64,000 nt of DNA, from contig NZ_JACJQV010000097.1 in the NCBI RefSeq assembly GCF_014696875.1, forward strand, positions 16,713 through 80,712, read 5' to 3'. Position 1 is the stretch's first letter; the number at the start of each line of letters is the position of its first letter. Origin of the DNA: Microcystis wesenbergii FACHB-1317. Lineage in GTDB: Bacteria > Cyanobacteriota > Cyanobacteriia > Cyanobacteriales > Microcystaceae. Under the pieces are notes generated by a model. That model saw nothing but the letters and a program-made list of their open reading frames with translations. It made no database searches and was not told the origin of the DNA. Shown one piece after another: positions 43,955 through 52,647 of the stretch. The position numbers and the translations under genes were made by a program.

Positions 43955-44182
43955 ATCTACTAAAAGCTCTTCCAACTTCTCATCAGTCAATCCCTGACTC
44001 TTGGCATAAGCACGAATTTCATTCACCACTTCCATCAAGGCTTGGGTGGTTTCGTCCTGTTCGTTTCCCGTCATCTCATGATTCTCGATGGTGAAATCGA
44101 CACACGCATGAGCGGACAAGCCTAACTGCTCGATCGCTGTGGGGATTTCGCTAATTTTAACGTTTCGGATCGTTGCTTTCAT
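43946..44182 (-). CDS. Antitoxin-like partner of the decayed PIN gene
   Basis: The 78-residue product begins MKATIRNVKISEIPTAIEQL and contains HACVDFTIENHEM and a C-terminal helix YAKSQGLTDEKLEELLVDQS. Its TGA overlaps the region where the PIN reading begins. This order and size match antitoxins of COG1569 PIN toxins. It may now be an orphan antitoxin. A longer start at 44206 is unlikely. Confidence 0.6.
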   Translation of the reverse strand: MKATIRNVKISEIPTAIEQLGLSAHACVDFTIENHEMTGNEQDETTQALMEVVNEIRAYAKSQGLTDEKLEELLVDQS

Positions 44183-44228
44183 ATTTTTAAAGTAGCACAA
44201 ATACAAATTGAGTTATTATTCTTCAGCT

Positions 44229-44352
44229 TGTAGGTTGGGTTGAGCGATTTAATCCTTAGGAGAAAACTGCTCAATTCAATGGTTTGAGCGAAACCCAACA
44301 TTGTTAACGACATTAGTGCGGTTGGGTTTCGCTTAAGCGTCGCTAATAGTAG
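44229..44352. repeat. TGTAGGTTGGGTTGAGCG-type element (partial)
   Basis: The stretch matches the left and centre of the element at 51776-51934 and ends before its right inverted repeat. It encodes the odd tail of the small frame that reads in from 44472. Confidence 0.7.
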
Positions 44353-44472
44353 TATCCTAACATCGGCAACAGATAAACCTCCGTCAAGCATCTGTAACCA
44401 TTGCTGGCGAACAGAATTTCGTTGGACAGGATCAGTAATGTGTTCAAAACAGTCATCGTAAGGCTTTCGCAT
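44345..44472 (-). pseudogene. Small hypothetical gene cut by a repeat
   Basis: The frame starts MRKPYDDCFEHITDPVQRNS and VRQQWLQMLDGGLSVADVRI, then continues into the dispersed repeat (LTMLGFAQTIE) as far as 44179. Only the first ~42 residues look like natural protein. I do not recognise the family; it may once have had a longer C-terminus. Confidence 0.4.
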
Positions 44473-44674
44473 ATTTTTTCCTCTGAATCACTCATAATCT
44501 CGTTCTAACCGTTCAGGGAACGGTTGTCAAGTAGCCATTAGTTTTGTAATGGGGATTTATGTCCCGCTCCAAAAACTTTTCGTCTTAAGGCGAGGTTTTA
44601 GACCCGATTTTTTCGATAAAAGCAGACCACGGGGGAATTTTTCGCAGCACTAAAGCTCTGCAAGAATTATCACT

Positions 44675-45367
44675 TTAAGCGGTGACATTTTCTGTTTCTA
44701 CTGGTTGAATTTCCGGCATTTCTACTTTAATTAAACTCACTTTAGCACGATAAAGTAGTTTTTCCCCATGACGATAGCCCCGATAACGCACTAGAACTGG
44801 TGTACCGATTTCTGCTTGACCATCGATCAATTGATGGATTTGCGGATCATAACTAACATGATCACCGACACTGTCAATTGGTTGCACTCCCCAGCGCTCC
44901 AGTAACTGCATAATCGGTTTAACTAGGGAGAGGATTTTGACGGCTGCTAGGTCGGGATTTTTGCGGGCAACGGCCTCGGCCGTGGGCCATTGAACTAACC
45001 AAGATTCGATCACTTCGATGCTTTGACTTTGAAATTCTGCGGCTAATTCTTCTTTTTGCTTGTCTAATTTTTGCTGTAAATTTTGATACTCTTGTTCGAG
45101 AATTTTTAATTCCCCTGAACGATCCTCTGGCTGCATAGTCGGAATTTGAAAATGAGCGAGAAGATCGCTAACTGGCAGCTGCAGCGCATTAGCTAATTTC
45201 ACCAAAGATTCAGAGGATAATTTGGCGATTAAACCATGGCGAACTCTCTGCAATTGCCAAGAAGATAGACCCGATAACCGACTCAATTCTTCCAGATTTT
45301 TACAGCCAATTTCTGCCATTAACTGCTCTAATTTTTGCCGATGATATTTATATAAGGACTCATTCAT
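44675..45367 (-). CDS. Helix-turn-helix protein with GrpE-like C-terminal domain
   Basis: The 230-residue protein starts with an XRE-type HTH (NLEELSRLSGLSSWQLQRVR, about 20-70), continues with a long coiled coil (about 88-125) and ends with a segment resembling the GrpE beta domain: ERWGVQPIDSVGDHVSYDPQ and VLVRYRGYRHGEKLLYRAKV. GrpE is the DnaK nucleotide exchange factor. The fusion could tie DNA binding to chaperone state, but this is inference. It lies 13 bp downstream of the sulfiredoxin gene on the same strand. Confidence 0.65.
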   Translation of the reverse strand: MNESLYKYHRQKLEQLMAEIGCKNLEELSRLSGLSSWQLQRVRHGLIAKLSSESLVKLANALQLPVSDLLAHFQIPTMQPEDRSGELKILEQEYQNLQQKLDKQKEELAAEFQSQSIEVIESWLVQWPTAEAVARKNPDLAAVKILSLVKPIMQLLERWGVQPIDSVGDHVSYDPQIHQLIDGQAEIGTPVLVRYRGYRHGEKLLYRAKVSLIKVEMPEIQPVETENVTA

Positions 45368-45380
45368 GGGACTTCTCAGC

Positions 45381-45641
45381 TTAAGCGATGTGTTTAGCTA
45401 AAACGGATTTAGGAGCGCGACGAACTCGACAGAGAATTGTTTCTTTACCGAGACGCTGATGAGCGGCAAAGCGATGGCAACCGGAAAAACCGTAGTATTG
45501 ACCATCCACCTCCAAAACATCGATCGGCTCTCGTAATCCCTCCTCAGCGATCGATTGCATCAACTGATTAACTTTTTCGGGATCGGTTTGTCGCGGTAAA
45601 GGACGACGAATTTGGGACAGAGGAATGTTTTTAATTTCCAT
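45381..45641 (-). CDS. srx: Sulfiredoxin
   Basis: From MEIKNIPLSQIRRPLPRQTD the 86-residue protein has the ParB-like fold and the active-site motif YYGFSGCHRFAAHQRLG with its catalytic Cys. Sulfiredoxin reduces overoxidised 2-Cys peroxiredoxins with ATP. A ParB-type DNA-binding protein is the alternative, but the GCHR motif decides it. It probably forms an operon with the HTH/GrpE-like gene. The ATG at 45641 is preferred over an upstream start at 45662. Confidence 0.82.
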   Translation of the reverse strand: MEIKNIPLSQIRRPLPRQTDPEKVNQLMQSIAEEGLREPIDVLEVDGQYYGFSGCHRFAAHQRLGKETILCRVRRAPKSVLAKHIA

Positions 45642-45777
45642 ACTGTCTTTACTATAGCACATTTAGGCTAAACTGAAGATAAGTTGACTCGGTTGCTGAT
45701 GCACTGGTCTGCCTCGCTGCCGGTAGTTTTCTTGACACAGACAAGATTTTATCACCCAATCCTCTCCTTTTCTGACT

Positions 45778-47541
45778 ATGACTATTCCTCCTATCAATGA
45801 AAAAATTATCCGGCAAAATACCACCAATGCTTCCTATCAGCGCGGTCAATATTATTACGATAAAGGTGCAGTTATTTCTCTTTGGCAACGGGGGCAAAAT
45901 CTACAAGCTTTAGTGAGTGGTAGTGAGGTTAAACCCTATCGAGTTGCCATAGATTTTAACCAAGAAAACCTTGAAAATGTCTCCTGTTCCTGTCCCTACG
46001 ATTATGAGGGTTGGTGTAAGCATATTGTGGCGGTTTTATTAACCTGTTCTCGCCAACCAGAATTAATTATCAAAAAAGCATCTTTAGAGGAGTTATTGAC
46101 ACCGATCGATGAAAGTAAATTAAGAAAATTGCTTAATCATTTAGTGGCTAAACACCCAGAAGTTATCGAGACAATTGATAAGTTTTTAGTGCCAGCTACC
46201 CCACTTAATAAAGCGGTAGGAAAGATAACTATTAATATCAAAACTTATCGTAATACTGTCCGTAATGAACTGCGGCAATTCCTGCGAGCGATCGAAGAAG
46301 ATTACTACGAAGAAGATCCAATTTCTAATGAAATTTATGCCCTAGTGGATGAGTCCCAAGATTATTATCAAAAGGGAGAACCGGATAATGCGATCGCTAT
46401 TTTAGAAGCAATTATTAGCGCCTGTATCGAGGAATGGGATAATTTAGAAGATTACGGTGCTGTTAATGATGATTTAAGTGCTAGAATCGATCGAGTTTTA
46501 ACTGGGGCAATTTTAAGTAAAGAATTTAATCCCCAAGAAAAGCAAGATTTAAGGGAAAAGATCGAGCAATGGCAGCATGAATGGAGTGCCGATTTTGAGA
46601 TGAGTTTAGCAGCCTTACAACAGGGATGGGACGATCCAGTTTTAGAGAAGATTTTACGGGGAGAATCGGCTAATTTTTCAGAAATGTGGTCAGATAATAT
46701 CCCCGATTATGCCCAAACATTAACTTATATTCGCTTAGAAATTTTCGAGAAACAGGAAAAAGATCAGGAGTATTTGAATCTAGCTTTAGCTTCAGGACAA
46801 GTGGTAGAATACCTAACTAAGTTAGTCTATCTTGATCGCATTGATGAAGCGATGGCAGCGGCAAAAAACATGATAACTAAAAACGATGAAGCCTTCTTTT
46901 TTGCCAAAGCTTTACGCGATGAATCCGCACCAGAATCCGCTCTCATAATCGCCAGGGGTGGTCTAAATTTCCCTGGGAATTATTATTATCAATTAGCTCT
47001 CTGGACAAGTGAACTAGCGCAATCTTTAGGGGATATAGATACAGCTTTGGCTGCTAGAATTAAGGCATTTCAAGACCAACCTTCCTTTTCCCATTACCAA
47101 AAAATTGAGTCTTTAGCGGGGGAAGATTGGCCCGATTTAAAATTAGACTTGTTAGATTACTTGCGCGAGTTTAGCGGTGGACGTTCCACAGAGGCTAAAA
47201 TTGATATATTTCTCCACGAAAATTTAGTTAGAGATGCAATTAAAGTCGTTTCTGATAATTCCTATGTGCAGTCTCACCTAATTTGGCGGATAATGGATGC
47301 GGCTGCTACCGTCGATCCTAACTGGGTGATCGATCGCGCGTGTCCTCCTGCGGAAAAGATACTCGACGAAAAAAAGGCCGATCGCTACGAAGAAGCGATT
47401 AAATGGCTAAAAAAAGCTCGTAATGCCTTTTATATGTCGGGAAGACGGGAAGAATGGCAAACCTATCGAGAAAATTTAATTAAGGAACACGGACGCAAAT
47501 CGAAATTTATGGGGTTATTTAAATATCAGGATTTACAATGA
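45778..47541 (+). CDS. SWIM zinc-finger protein with helical repeat region
   Basis: The 587-residue protein has a SWIM motif ENVSCSCPYDYEGWCKHIVA (about 60-80; CxCx...CxH) after a short N-terminal domain with YQRGQYYYDKGAV. The rest is a long helical, TPR-like region (for example AIAILEAIISACIEEW, ESALIIARGGLNFPGN). SWIM domains bind zinc and probably nucleic acid or protein. The family occurs in many bacteria with no agreed function. It diverges from the sulfiredoxin gene. Confidence 0.82.
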   Translation: MTIPPINEKIIRQNTTNASYQRGQYYYDKGAVISLWQRGQNLQALVSGSEVKPYRVAIDFNQENLENVSCSCPYDYEGWCKHIVAVLLTCSRQPELIIKKASLEELLTPIDESKLRKLLNHLVAKHPEVIETIDKFLVPATPLNKAVGKITINIKTYRNTVRNELRQFLRAIEEDYYEEDPISNEIYALVDESQDYYQKGEPDNAIAILEAIISACIEEWDNLEDYGAVNDDLSARIDRVLTGAILSKEFNPQEKQDLREKIEQWQHEWSADFEMSLAALQQGWDDPVLEKILRGESANFSEMWSDNIPDYAQTLTYIRLEIFEKQEKDQEYLNLALASGQVVEYLTKLVYLDRIDEAMAAAKNMITKNDEAFFFAKALRDESAPESALIIARGGLNFPGNYYYQLALWTSELAQSLGDIDTALAARIKAFQDQPSFSHYQKIESLAGEDWPDLKLDLLDYLREFSGGRSTEAKIDIFLHENLVRDAIKVVSDNSYVQSHLIWRIMDAAATVDPNWVIDRACPPAEKILDEKKADRYEEAIKWLKKARNAFYMSGRREEWQTYRENLIKEHGRKSKFMGLFKYQDLQ

Positions 47542-47774
47542 TTTAAGCTTCTAAGCTAAGACCCATTTTAACCGCCTATCCTTAGAGCAGCTGAATCTCC
47601 CCCACCCCCCCTACCCCCCGACATCGGGGGGGTTGCCTCTTGCCTCATCTCCACAAGCAATTTAAATACTTAACAGCTTCGCCGTCAGTTATCGGCTAAA
47701 ATCAGGCTGTTTTTAGCTTGTGGCGCAGGAATTGTCCTAATCTTAAGTCTGTGATGTTTCGACGCAAAGTAGAG

Positions 47775-47780
47775 TATAAT
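47775..47780 (+). promoter_or_regulatory. Probable -10 box upstream of agrE
   Basis: TATAAT stands 60 bp before the agrE ATG, in GTAGAGTATAATGG. No good -35 hexamer is seen at the right distance, so an activator may be involved. I saw no clear NtcA site (GTA-N8-TAC) in register. Confidence 0.4.
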
Positions 47781-47840
47781 GGAAGATTGGTCTAAACTTA
47801 TCTCCAGACTACTTATACTGAATATTCATTGTCAAAAAAT

Positions 47841-49952
47841 ATGACTGAAACTATTCGCTTTTTGATGTGTTCTCCCGATCATTACGATGTGGATTATGTG
47901 ATTAATCCCTGGATGGAGGGCAACATTCACAAATCTTCCCAGGAAAAAGCTAGGCAACAATGGCAGCAGCTTTATCATATTCTCAAAGATCGGGCGCTCG
48001 TGGATTTAGTCCCACCAGAAAAAGGCTGGCCTGACATGGTTTTTACCGCTAATGCAGGTTTAGTTCTGGAAAAAACTGTAGTTCTCAGTCGCTTTTTACA
48101 CAAAGAAAGACAGGGAGAAGAACCCTATTTTAAGCAGTGGTTTGAAGATAACGGTTTTACGGTTCACGAACTGCCCAAAGATTTACCCTTTGAAGGTGCA
48201 GGAGACGCATTATTAGATCGAGAAGGACGTTGGTTATGGGCAGGATATGGCTTCAGAACCGAGTTAGATTCCCATCCTTTAATCGCTAAATGGCTCGATA
48301 TTGAGGTTTTATCCCTACGTTTAATCGATGAACGTTTCTATCACCTTGATACCTGTTTTTGTCCCCTTAGTGGCGGTTATCTACTCTACTATCCTGATGC
48401 TTTTGATGCCTATTCTAATCGGTTAATTGAGTTAAAAATTCCCGAAGAAAAACGGATTATCGTTGAAGAAGCAGATGCGGTTAACTTTGCTTGTAATGCA
48501 GTAAATATCGGTCAAGTAATCGTCATGAATAAAATTAGTGACGATTTACAATATAAGTTAGCGTCAAAAGGCTTTGAAGTGGTACAAACTCCCCTAACGG
48601 AGTTCTTAAAAGCAGGAGGTGCGGCCAAATGTTTAACCCTGCGTACCACCGAACCCTTAATTCCAGACCATCACGCTAATGTCACCATTGAAAGTCGCAT
48701 TCTCCAGTTAGAAGGTCATCTGCTCGACGCGGGAATTATGAATAAAGCTCTCGATGTTGTGGTAGGAAATGGGGGCAGCTTCAAGGTATTAAACTTCACC
48801 TTAGGGATTGAGCGCCAAAGTACCTCCTCGGCCGAAGTGCGTGTTTCTGCACCCTCTCACGAGGTAATGGAGGAGATCATGGTACAATTGATCGACCTCG
48901 GTGCGGCCGCTCGTCCCCAAGAAATCTGTGATGTCAATACCGCAGTGGTGGCACAAGATGGGGTCGCTCCCGATGATTTTTATGTCAGCACCATCTATCC
49001 CACGGAAGTGCGGGTTAGCTGTGAATGGGTGCGGGTGGAAAATCAACGCATGGATGCAGCCATCGTCGTCACTGAAGGTCCGGAAGGCAAAACGGCGAAA
49101 TGTACTCTGCTACGGGATTTAAAAGCTGGCGATCGCGTTATGGTGGGAGTTGAGGGCATCCGTACTATCCGACAGGCGGAATCCAGGGAACAACGCAACA
49201 GCACCCAGGAATTTACCTTTATGGGTGCGGGGGTTTCCAGCGAGCGCCGAGTCGAGTTAACCGTGGAGCAGATTGCCTGGGAAATGCGCCAAATTCGCGA
49301 CCAGGGCGGTAAAGTGGTAGTAACGGCAGGTCCGGTGGTCATTCACACTGGAGGAGCGCAACATCTCTCCCGTTTAATCCGCGATGGTTACGTTCACGCT
49401 TTACTGGGGGGAAATGCGATCGCAGTTCACGACATGGAACAGGCGATCATGGGTACTTCTTTAGGGGTAGATATGCAGAAAGGCATCCCGGTGCGCGGTG
49501 GCCATCGTCACCACCTCAAGATTATCAACCTCATCCGTCGCCACGGCAGCATCGCCAAAGCTGTATCGGCCGGGGTATTGACAAAAGGCGTAATGTATGA
49601 ATGCGTCAAGAATAATGTCCCCTTCAGTTTGGCCGGTTCAATTCGCGATGATGGTCCGCTTCCGGATACGGAGATGGATTTAATTAAAGCACAGGAAGAA
49701 TATTCCCGCTTAATTCAAGGTGCAGACATGATTCTCATGCTCTCTAGTATGCTCCATTCCATCGGTGTGGGCAATATGACACCGGCGGGGGTGAAAATGG
49801 TCTGTGTTGATATTAACCCGGCCGTGGTGACAAAATTAAGCGATCGAGGTTCCGTAGAATCCGTGGGTATCGTCACCGATGTGGGTTTATTCCTGAGTCT
49901 GTTAACCCAACAGTTGGATAAGTTAACCCGTCCCTTGGTAGAAACGGTTTAA
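47841..49952 (+). CDS. agrE: Arginine dihydrolase / ornithine cyclodeaminase-type AgrE (ArgZ)
   Basis: From the ATG at 47841 the protein is 703 residues. The N-terminal half is an amidinotransferase-fold arginine dihydrolase: RFLMCSPDHYDVDYVINPWM, FEGAGDALLD, HLDTCFCPL and the nucleophile region AGGAAKCLTLRTT. The C-terminal half is the TIGR00300/LOR-SDH domain (VVVTAGPVVIHTGGAQHLSR, VGVGNMTPAGVKMVCVDINP). In cyanobacteria the enzyme turns arginine into ornithine, CO2 and ammonia; in AgrE the second domain converts ornithine to proline. This serves nitrogen recycling from cyanophycin and arginine. A TTG at 47829 would add four residues. Confidence 0.92.
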   Translation: MTETIRFLMCSPDHYDVDYVINPWMEGNIHKSSQEKARQQWQQLYHILKDRALVDLVPPEKGWPDMVFTANAGLVLEKTVVLSRFLHKERQGEEPYFKQWFEDNGFTVHELPKDLPFEGAGDALLDREGRWLWAGYGFRTELDSHPLIAKWLDIEVLSLRLIDERFYHLDTCFCPLSGGYLLYYPDAFDAYSNRLIELKIPEEKRIIVEEADAVNFACNAVNIGQVIVMNKISDDLQYKLASKGFEVVQTPLTEFLKAGGAAKCLTLRTTEPLIPDHHANVTIESRILQLEGHLLDAGIMNKALDVVVGNGGSFKVLNFTLGIERQSTSSAEVRVSAPSHEVMEEIMVQLIDLGAAARPQEICDVNTAVVAQDGVAPDDFYVSTIYPTEVRVSCEWVRVENQRMDAAIVVTEGPEGKTAKCTLLRDLKAGDRVMVGVEGIRTIRQAESREQRNSTQEFTFMGAGVSSERRVELTVEQIAWEMRQIRDQGGKVVVTAGPVVIHTGGAQHLSRLIRDGYVHALLGGNAIAVHDMEQAIMGTSLGVDMQKGIPVRGGHRHHLKIINLIRRHGSIAKAVSAGVLTKGVMYECVKNNVPFSLAGSIRDDGPLPDTEMDLIKAQEEYSRLIQGADMILMLSSMLHSIGVGNMTPAGVKMVCVDINPAVVTKLSDRGSVESVGIVTDVGLFLSLLTQQLDKLTRPLVETV

Positions 49953-50464
49953 AACCAAAAATAGATATCGGGTGGGTTACGCTTTGCTAACTCACCTATT
50001 TTTATCGGTATTTTCAACCAATTATCAGAGAAAATTTGCCCACTAGAGTCGCCCTAGCCGGCTTTCTTTTTGTATAATAGGGGTTAATCTTCCCATACTT
50101 GTCGAACGGCTATGAGTCTGTGCTGAAAAAGCGAAACCCAATCACCCCAAAGGTTACTCTTGGTTGGGTTTCCTTGCGTCAACCCAACCTACAATAATTG
50201 CTACTCTACTTTTTGCCGCAAACCCTAACTAAGCGCAAGATAGCTGGTGGTTCTCACTCCTTCCGTGGCTTTGTCGATACTGCTCGTTTGTTGACCGTGA
50301 TTCAGTCTTGTCGCGCTCAAGGCCGTTCGGTTTTAACTTTCTTCCGTGTCAGGCTTTGGCCTCTGTCCATCACCCCTTGAATACGGTTGTCTCTCTTATC
50401 CCCACTGCTGATTTTTCTCTCTTTGTCAACCCCTAGACCTGAATATTTACCGAGAAATTAATCA
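49953..50464. other. Intergenic region with repeats and IS debris
   Basis: It holds CGGGTGGGTTACGCTTTGC, an imperfect inverted pair AAGCGAAACCCAATCACC / TTGGTTGGGTTTCCTTGCG near 50128-50180, and the IS66 tail described separately. TATAAT at 50073-50078 has no matching -35. No intact gene is seen before the PEP-CTERM gene. Confidence 0.5.
50228..50380 (+). pseudogene. IS66-type transposase 3' remnant
   Basis: KIAGGSHSFRGFVDTARLLT and VIQSCRAQGRSVLTFFR match the C-terminal end of IS66-family TnpC transposases. The final residues are shifted (VRLWPLSITP), so a frameshift is present. The rest of the element is missing. Confidence 0.6.
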
Positions 50465-51697
50465 ATGCTCAAAAAATTATTGACAGTTGCTGTAGGAACA
50501 GCCTTAACGATATTTGGAGTTGGCGGCCCCTTACAGGCGGCTAACTTACAAATAATCGCCAGTGGACTTGAAAGTCCACGAGGTCTCACCTTTGGTCCCG
50601 ATGGAGCCTTATATGTTACAGAAGCAGGTAGAGGAGGCGCAGGCCCCTGTATTCCTGCACCGGGAGCCGGACCTAACGGACCAGTAGTTTGTTATGGTAA
50701 CACTGGTGCGATAACCCGCATTAAAAATGGTACAGCCGAACGCATTGTTACAGGTCTTCCGTCTATTGCTTTACCAATTCCAGAATTCTCTACTGCTATT
50801 GATGCGACCGGAATCCATGATATACAATTTGACTCCACTGGAAGAGCTTATGCCATTTTTGGGTTGGGGTCTTCTCCAGAACAACGGGATCAAGTGCTTA
50901 ATGTTCCTGAATTTGGACAACTGGTCGCCATTGATAATCTCAATGGACAGGTTTCTCTGACAACGTTAGCAGACCTAGCTGAGTATGAAGGGTTGTTTAA
51001 TCCCGATAATAATAATTCGGGCTTTTTTAATCCCTATAACGATGGCATTGATAGCAATCCCTATGCTTTTTTAATTAAAGATGACACTGCTTATATCGTC
51101 GATGCGGCCGGGAACACTTTTTTTAAAGCTAAAACTGATGGTAGCGAATTTACTCTGTTGTCTATCTTTCCTGAACGTCCGATAACTGACCCCTTTACTG
51201 GAGAAACCATTGCCATGCAATCAGTTCCTACCAGTGTGGCTATTGGGCCTGATGGAGCTTTTTATATCTCAGAATTCACCGGATTTCCTTATCCAGAAAA
51301 TGCGGCACGTATTTTTCGCTTGGGGACTGATAATAAACCAGAAGTGTATGCTGATGGCTTCACCCAAATAATTGATATTGCCTTTGATGATCAAGGAGGC
51401 TTGTATGTCCTAGAATATGCCACTCGCTCATTAGCTTTTGATATTAGTCCAGGTCTTTTAAGCTACATAGATCCCAAGGGAAATCGCAAAGCAATCATCA
51501 GTGATGGACTACTTTTCCCGACGGCTTTAGCAATTGGCCCTGATGGGGATATCTATATCTCTAATCAAGGTTATATTCCGGGACGAGGACAAGTTGTGCG
51601 TGTTCGGGTTTCAGTCCCGGAACCTAATTCTCTAACAGGACTGCTAATTTTTGGCATTTTTGGTGGAGTTTCATTACTGTTACGCCAACGGAAATAA
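50465..51697 (+). CDS. ScyD/ScyE family secreted beta-propeller protein with PEP-CTERM signal
   Basis: The 410-residue protein has a signal peptide (about 1-25), a beta-propeller built of NHL/SMP-30-like blades (SPRGLTFGPDGALYVTEAGR, SVAIGPDGAFYISEFTGFP, ALAIGPDGDIYISNQGY) and a C-terminal PEP-CTERM sorting signal (VPEPNSLTGLLIFGIFGGVS followed by RQRK). It should be exported and handled by an exosortase. The family name comes from scytonemin loci, but most members are not in such clusters and none is seen here. The role is unknown. Confidence 0.85.
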   Translation: MLKKLLTVAVGTALTIFGVGGPLQAANLQIIASGLESPRGLTFGPDGALYVTEAGRGGAGPCIPAPGAGPNGPVVCYGNTGAITRIKNGTAERIVTGLPSIALPIPEFSTAIDATGIHDIQFDSTGRAYAIFGLGSSPEQRDQVLNVPEFGQLVAIDNLNGQVSLTTLADLAEYEGLFNPDNNNSGFFNPYNDGIDSNPYAFLIKDDTAYIVDAAGNTFFKAKTDGSEFTLLSIFPERPITDPFTGETIAMQSVPTSVAIGPDGAFYISEFTGFPYPENAARIFRLGTDNKPEVYADGFTQIIDIAFDDQGGLYVLEYATRSLAFDISPGLLSYIDPKGNRKAIISDGLLFPTALAIGPDGDIYISNQGYIPGRGQVVRVRVSVPEPNSLTGLLIFGIFGGVSLLLRQRK

Positions 51698-51775
51698 TTA
51701 ATTTAGCCAGGAAGAAATAAATATAGCTATTTTTTCTCAAAATAGTTATTAAATTGCTTGACGAAAACAACAGCT

Positions 51776-51934
51776 TGTAGGTTGGGTTGAGCGATTTAAT
51801 GCTTGGGATAAAACGGCTCGATGTAATGGTTTGAGCGAAACCCAACATTCTTCAAGACATCGGTGCAGTTGGGTTTTGCTCAAGCGTCGATAATATTTGA
51901 TAGACAAGAGTTATTATTGCTCAATCCAACCTAC
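51776..51934. mobile_element. MITE-like element with TGTAGGTTGGGTTGAGC ends
   Basis: The left end TGTAGGTTGGGTTGAGC and right end GCTCAATCCAACCTAC are inverted repeats. The interior has GTTTGAGCGAAACCCAACAT and GTTGGGTTTTGCTCAAGCGT. Partial copies lie at 43466-43575 and 44229-44352. AAGAAATAAATATA-CTATTTTTTCTC occurs on both sides (about 51713-51740 and 51955-51983), as if flanking sequence was duplicated. Confidence 0.7.
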
Positions 51935-51983
51935 GGCTAACTGCTTACGTTAAAAAGAAATAAATATAACTATTTTTTCTCCC

Positions 51984-52319
51984 ACATCCAGCAGGTTATT
52001 TTGAATATTTTTTATTTAACCTAACCTAGTTATAGAAAGGCTTACAGCTATTTAAGTATTTTGGTCTAAATCTCTCATGGGGGAGATATTGAATGAATTG
52101 ATACTCCTCTCAATAGCTTAGTCGGACTTGAACCCAAATATACTGCCAAATCATTTATAGACAACAGAAAAGCCTGAAATATTTACCTCGCAATGGTTTT
52201 CGTTGTTTTTCAATAAATGAAATTTCGACAAAATAATCTGCTGGGAGTTGCTTTTTAAGTATATATACTTACGTTATCAAGTGCTGAATGTGGGTTTCTT
52301 AAAATAATTATTAAATTTC
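51984..52319. other. A/T-rich region, nothing recognised
   Basis: This stretch between the MITE and the precursor-peptide promoter has no open frame with protein-like character and no obvious hairpin. AAAATAATTATTAAATTTCT at its right end resembles 51740-51759, so it may be a partial duplication of a promoter-proximal segment. Confidence 0.4.
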
Positions 52320-52349
52320 TTGACGAACACAAGGGGAATCTGCTACTAT
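52320..52349 (+). promoter_or_regulatory. Sigma-70-type promoter of the precursor-peptide gene
   Basis: TTGACG (52320-52325) and TACTAT (52344-52349) are separated by 18 bp. They lie about 80 bp upstream of the peptide's ATG, giving a leader of roughly 70 bases. Spacing and sequence are close to consensus. Confidence 0.6.
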
Positions 52350-52428
52350 GCAAAAAGTTAGTTACCGGTAGGCTCTTACCAAACTGACTTTAATCAATCC
52401 ACTATCGACCTGACCCAGGAGAAAAAAC

Positions 52429-52587
52429 ATGGCTTCGATTAAAATTGACTCGGATTTACGACCCATTGGTTCTGAACTTTTCCTCGATTCAGAAAGCTAT
52501 CTGGAGGAACTCTCTGCTGACCAACAGATTAACAAGATTGTGGGAGGAACTAGCATTCGTATTTACATCAGCATCCTTTTGTTTTGA
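52429..52587 (+). CDS. Orphan RiPP/bacteriocin-type precursor peptide with double-glycine leader
   Basis: The 52-residue peptide begins MASIKIDSDLRPIGSELFLD and continues SESYLEELSADQQINKIVGG; the core would be TSIRIYISILLF. The LRP-x-G-x-x-LF-x-DSES(F/Y)L leader ending in GG is a pattern I know from cyanobacterial bacteriocin-type precursors, exported by peptidase-containing ABC transporters. The core is hydrophobic and lacks Cys, so lanthionine or sactipeptide chemistry is unlikely. AGGAG stands nine bases before the ATG. No modifying enzyme or transporter is in the window. Confidence 0.65.
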   Translation: MASIKIDSDLRPIGSELFLDSESYLEELSADQQINKIVGGTSIRIYISILLF

Positions 52588-52610
52588 CGAATTGTTCCGT
52601 GTCTGAATTA

Positions 52611-52643
52611 AGAGCGAGTGTCTAACTCGCTCTACTTTTTTTT
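52611..52643 (+). terminator. Rho-independent terminator after the precursor peptide
   Basis: AGAGCGAGT and ACTCGCTCT form a perfect 9-bp stem with loop GTCTA, followed by AC and eight T. It lies 23 bp after the peptide stop. With the promoter upstream it defines a short monocistronic transcript of about 280 bases. Confidence 0.85.
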
Positions 52644-52647
52644 GAGT

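Noticed and set aside
43613..43963. Plus-strand 116-codon frame
   Set aside because: It is antisense to the PIN pseudogene, whose minus-strand reading matches a known family.
45381..45641. ParB-type partition protein
   Set aside because: The fold is shared, but the GCHR active-site motif and the size match sulfiredoxin; no parA or parS is nearby.
49043..49342. 99-codon minus-strand frame inside agrE
   Set aside because: Shadow frame of a well-conserved gene on the plus strand.
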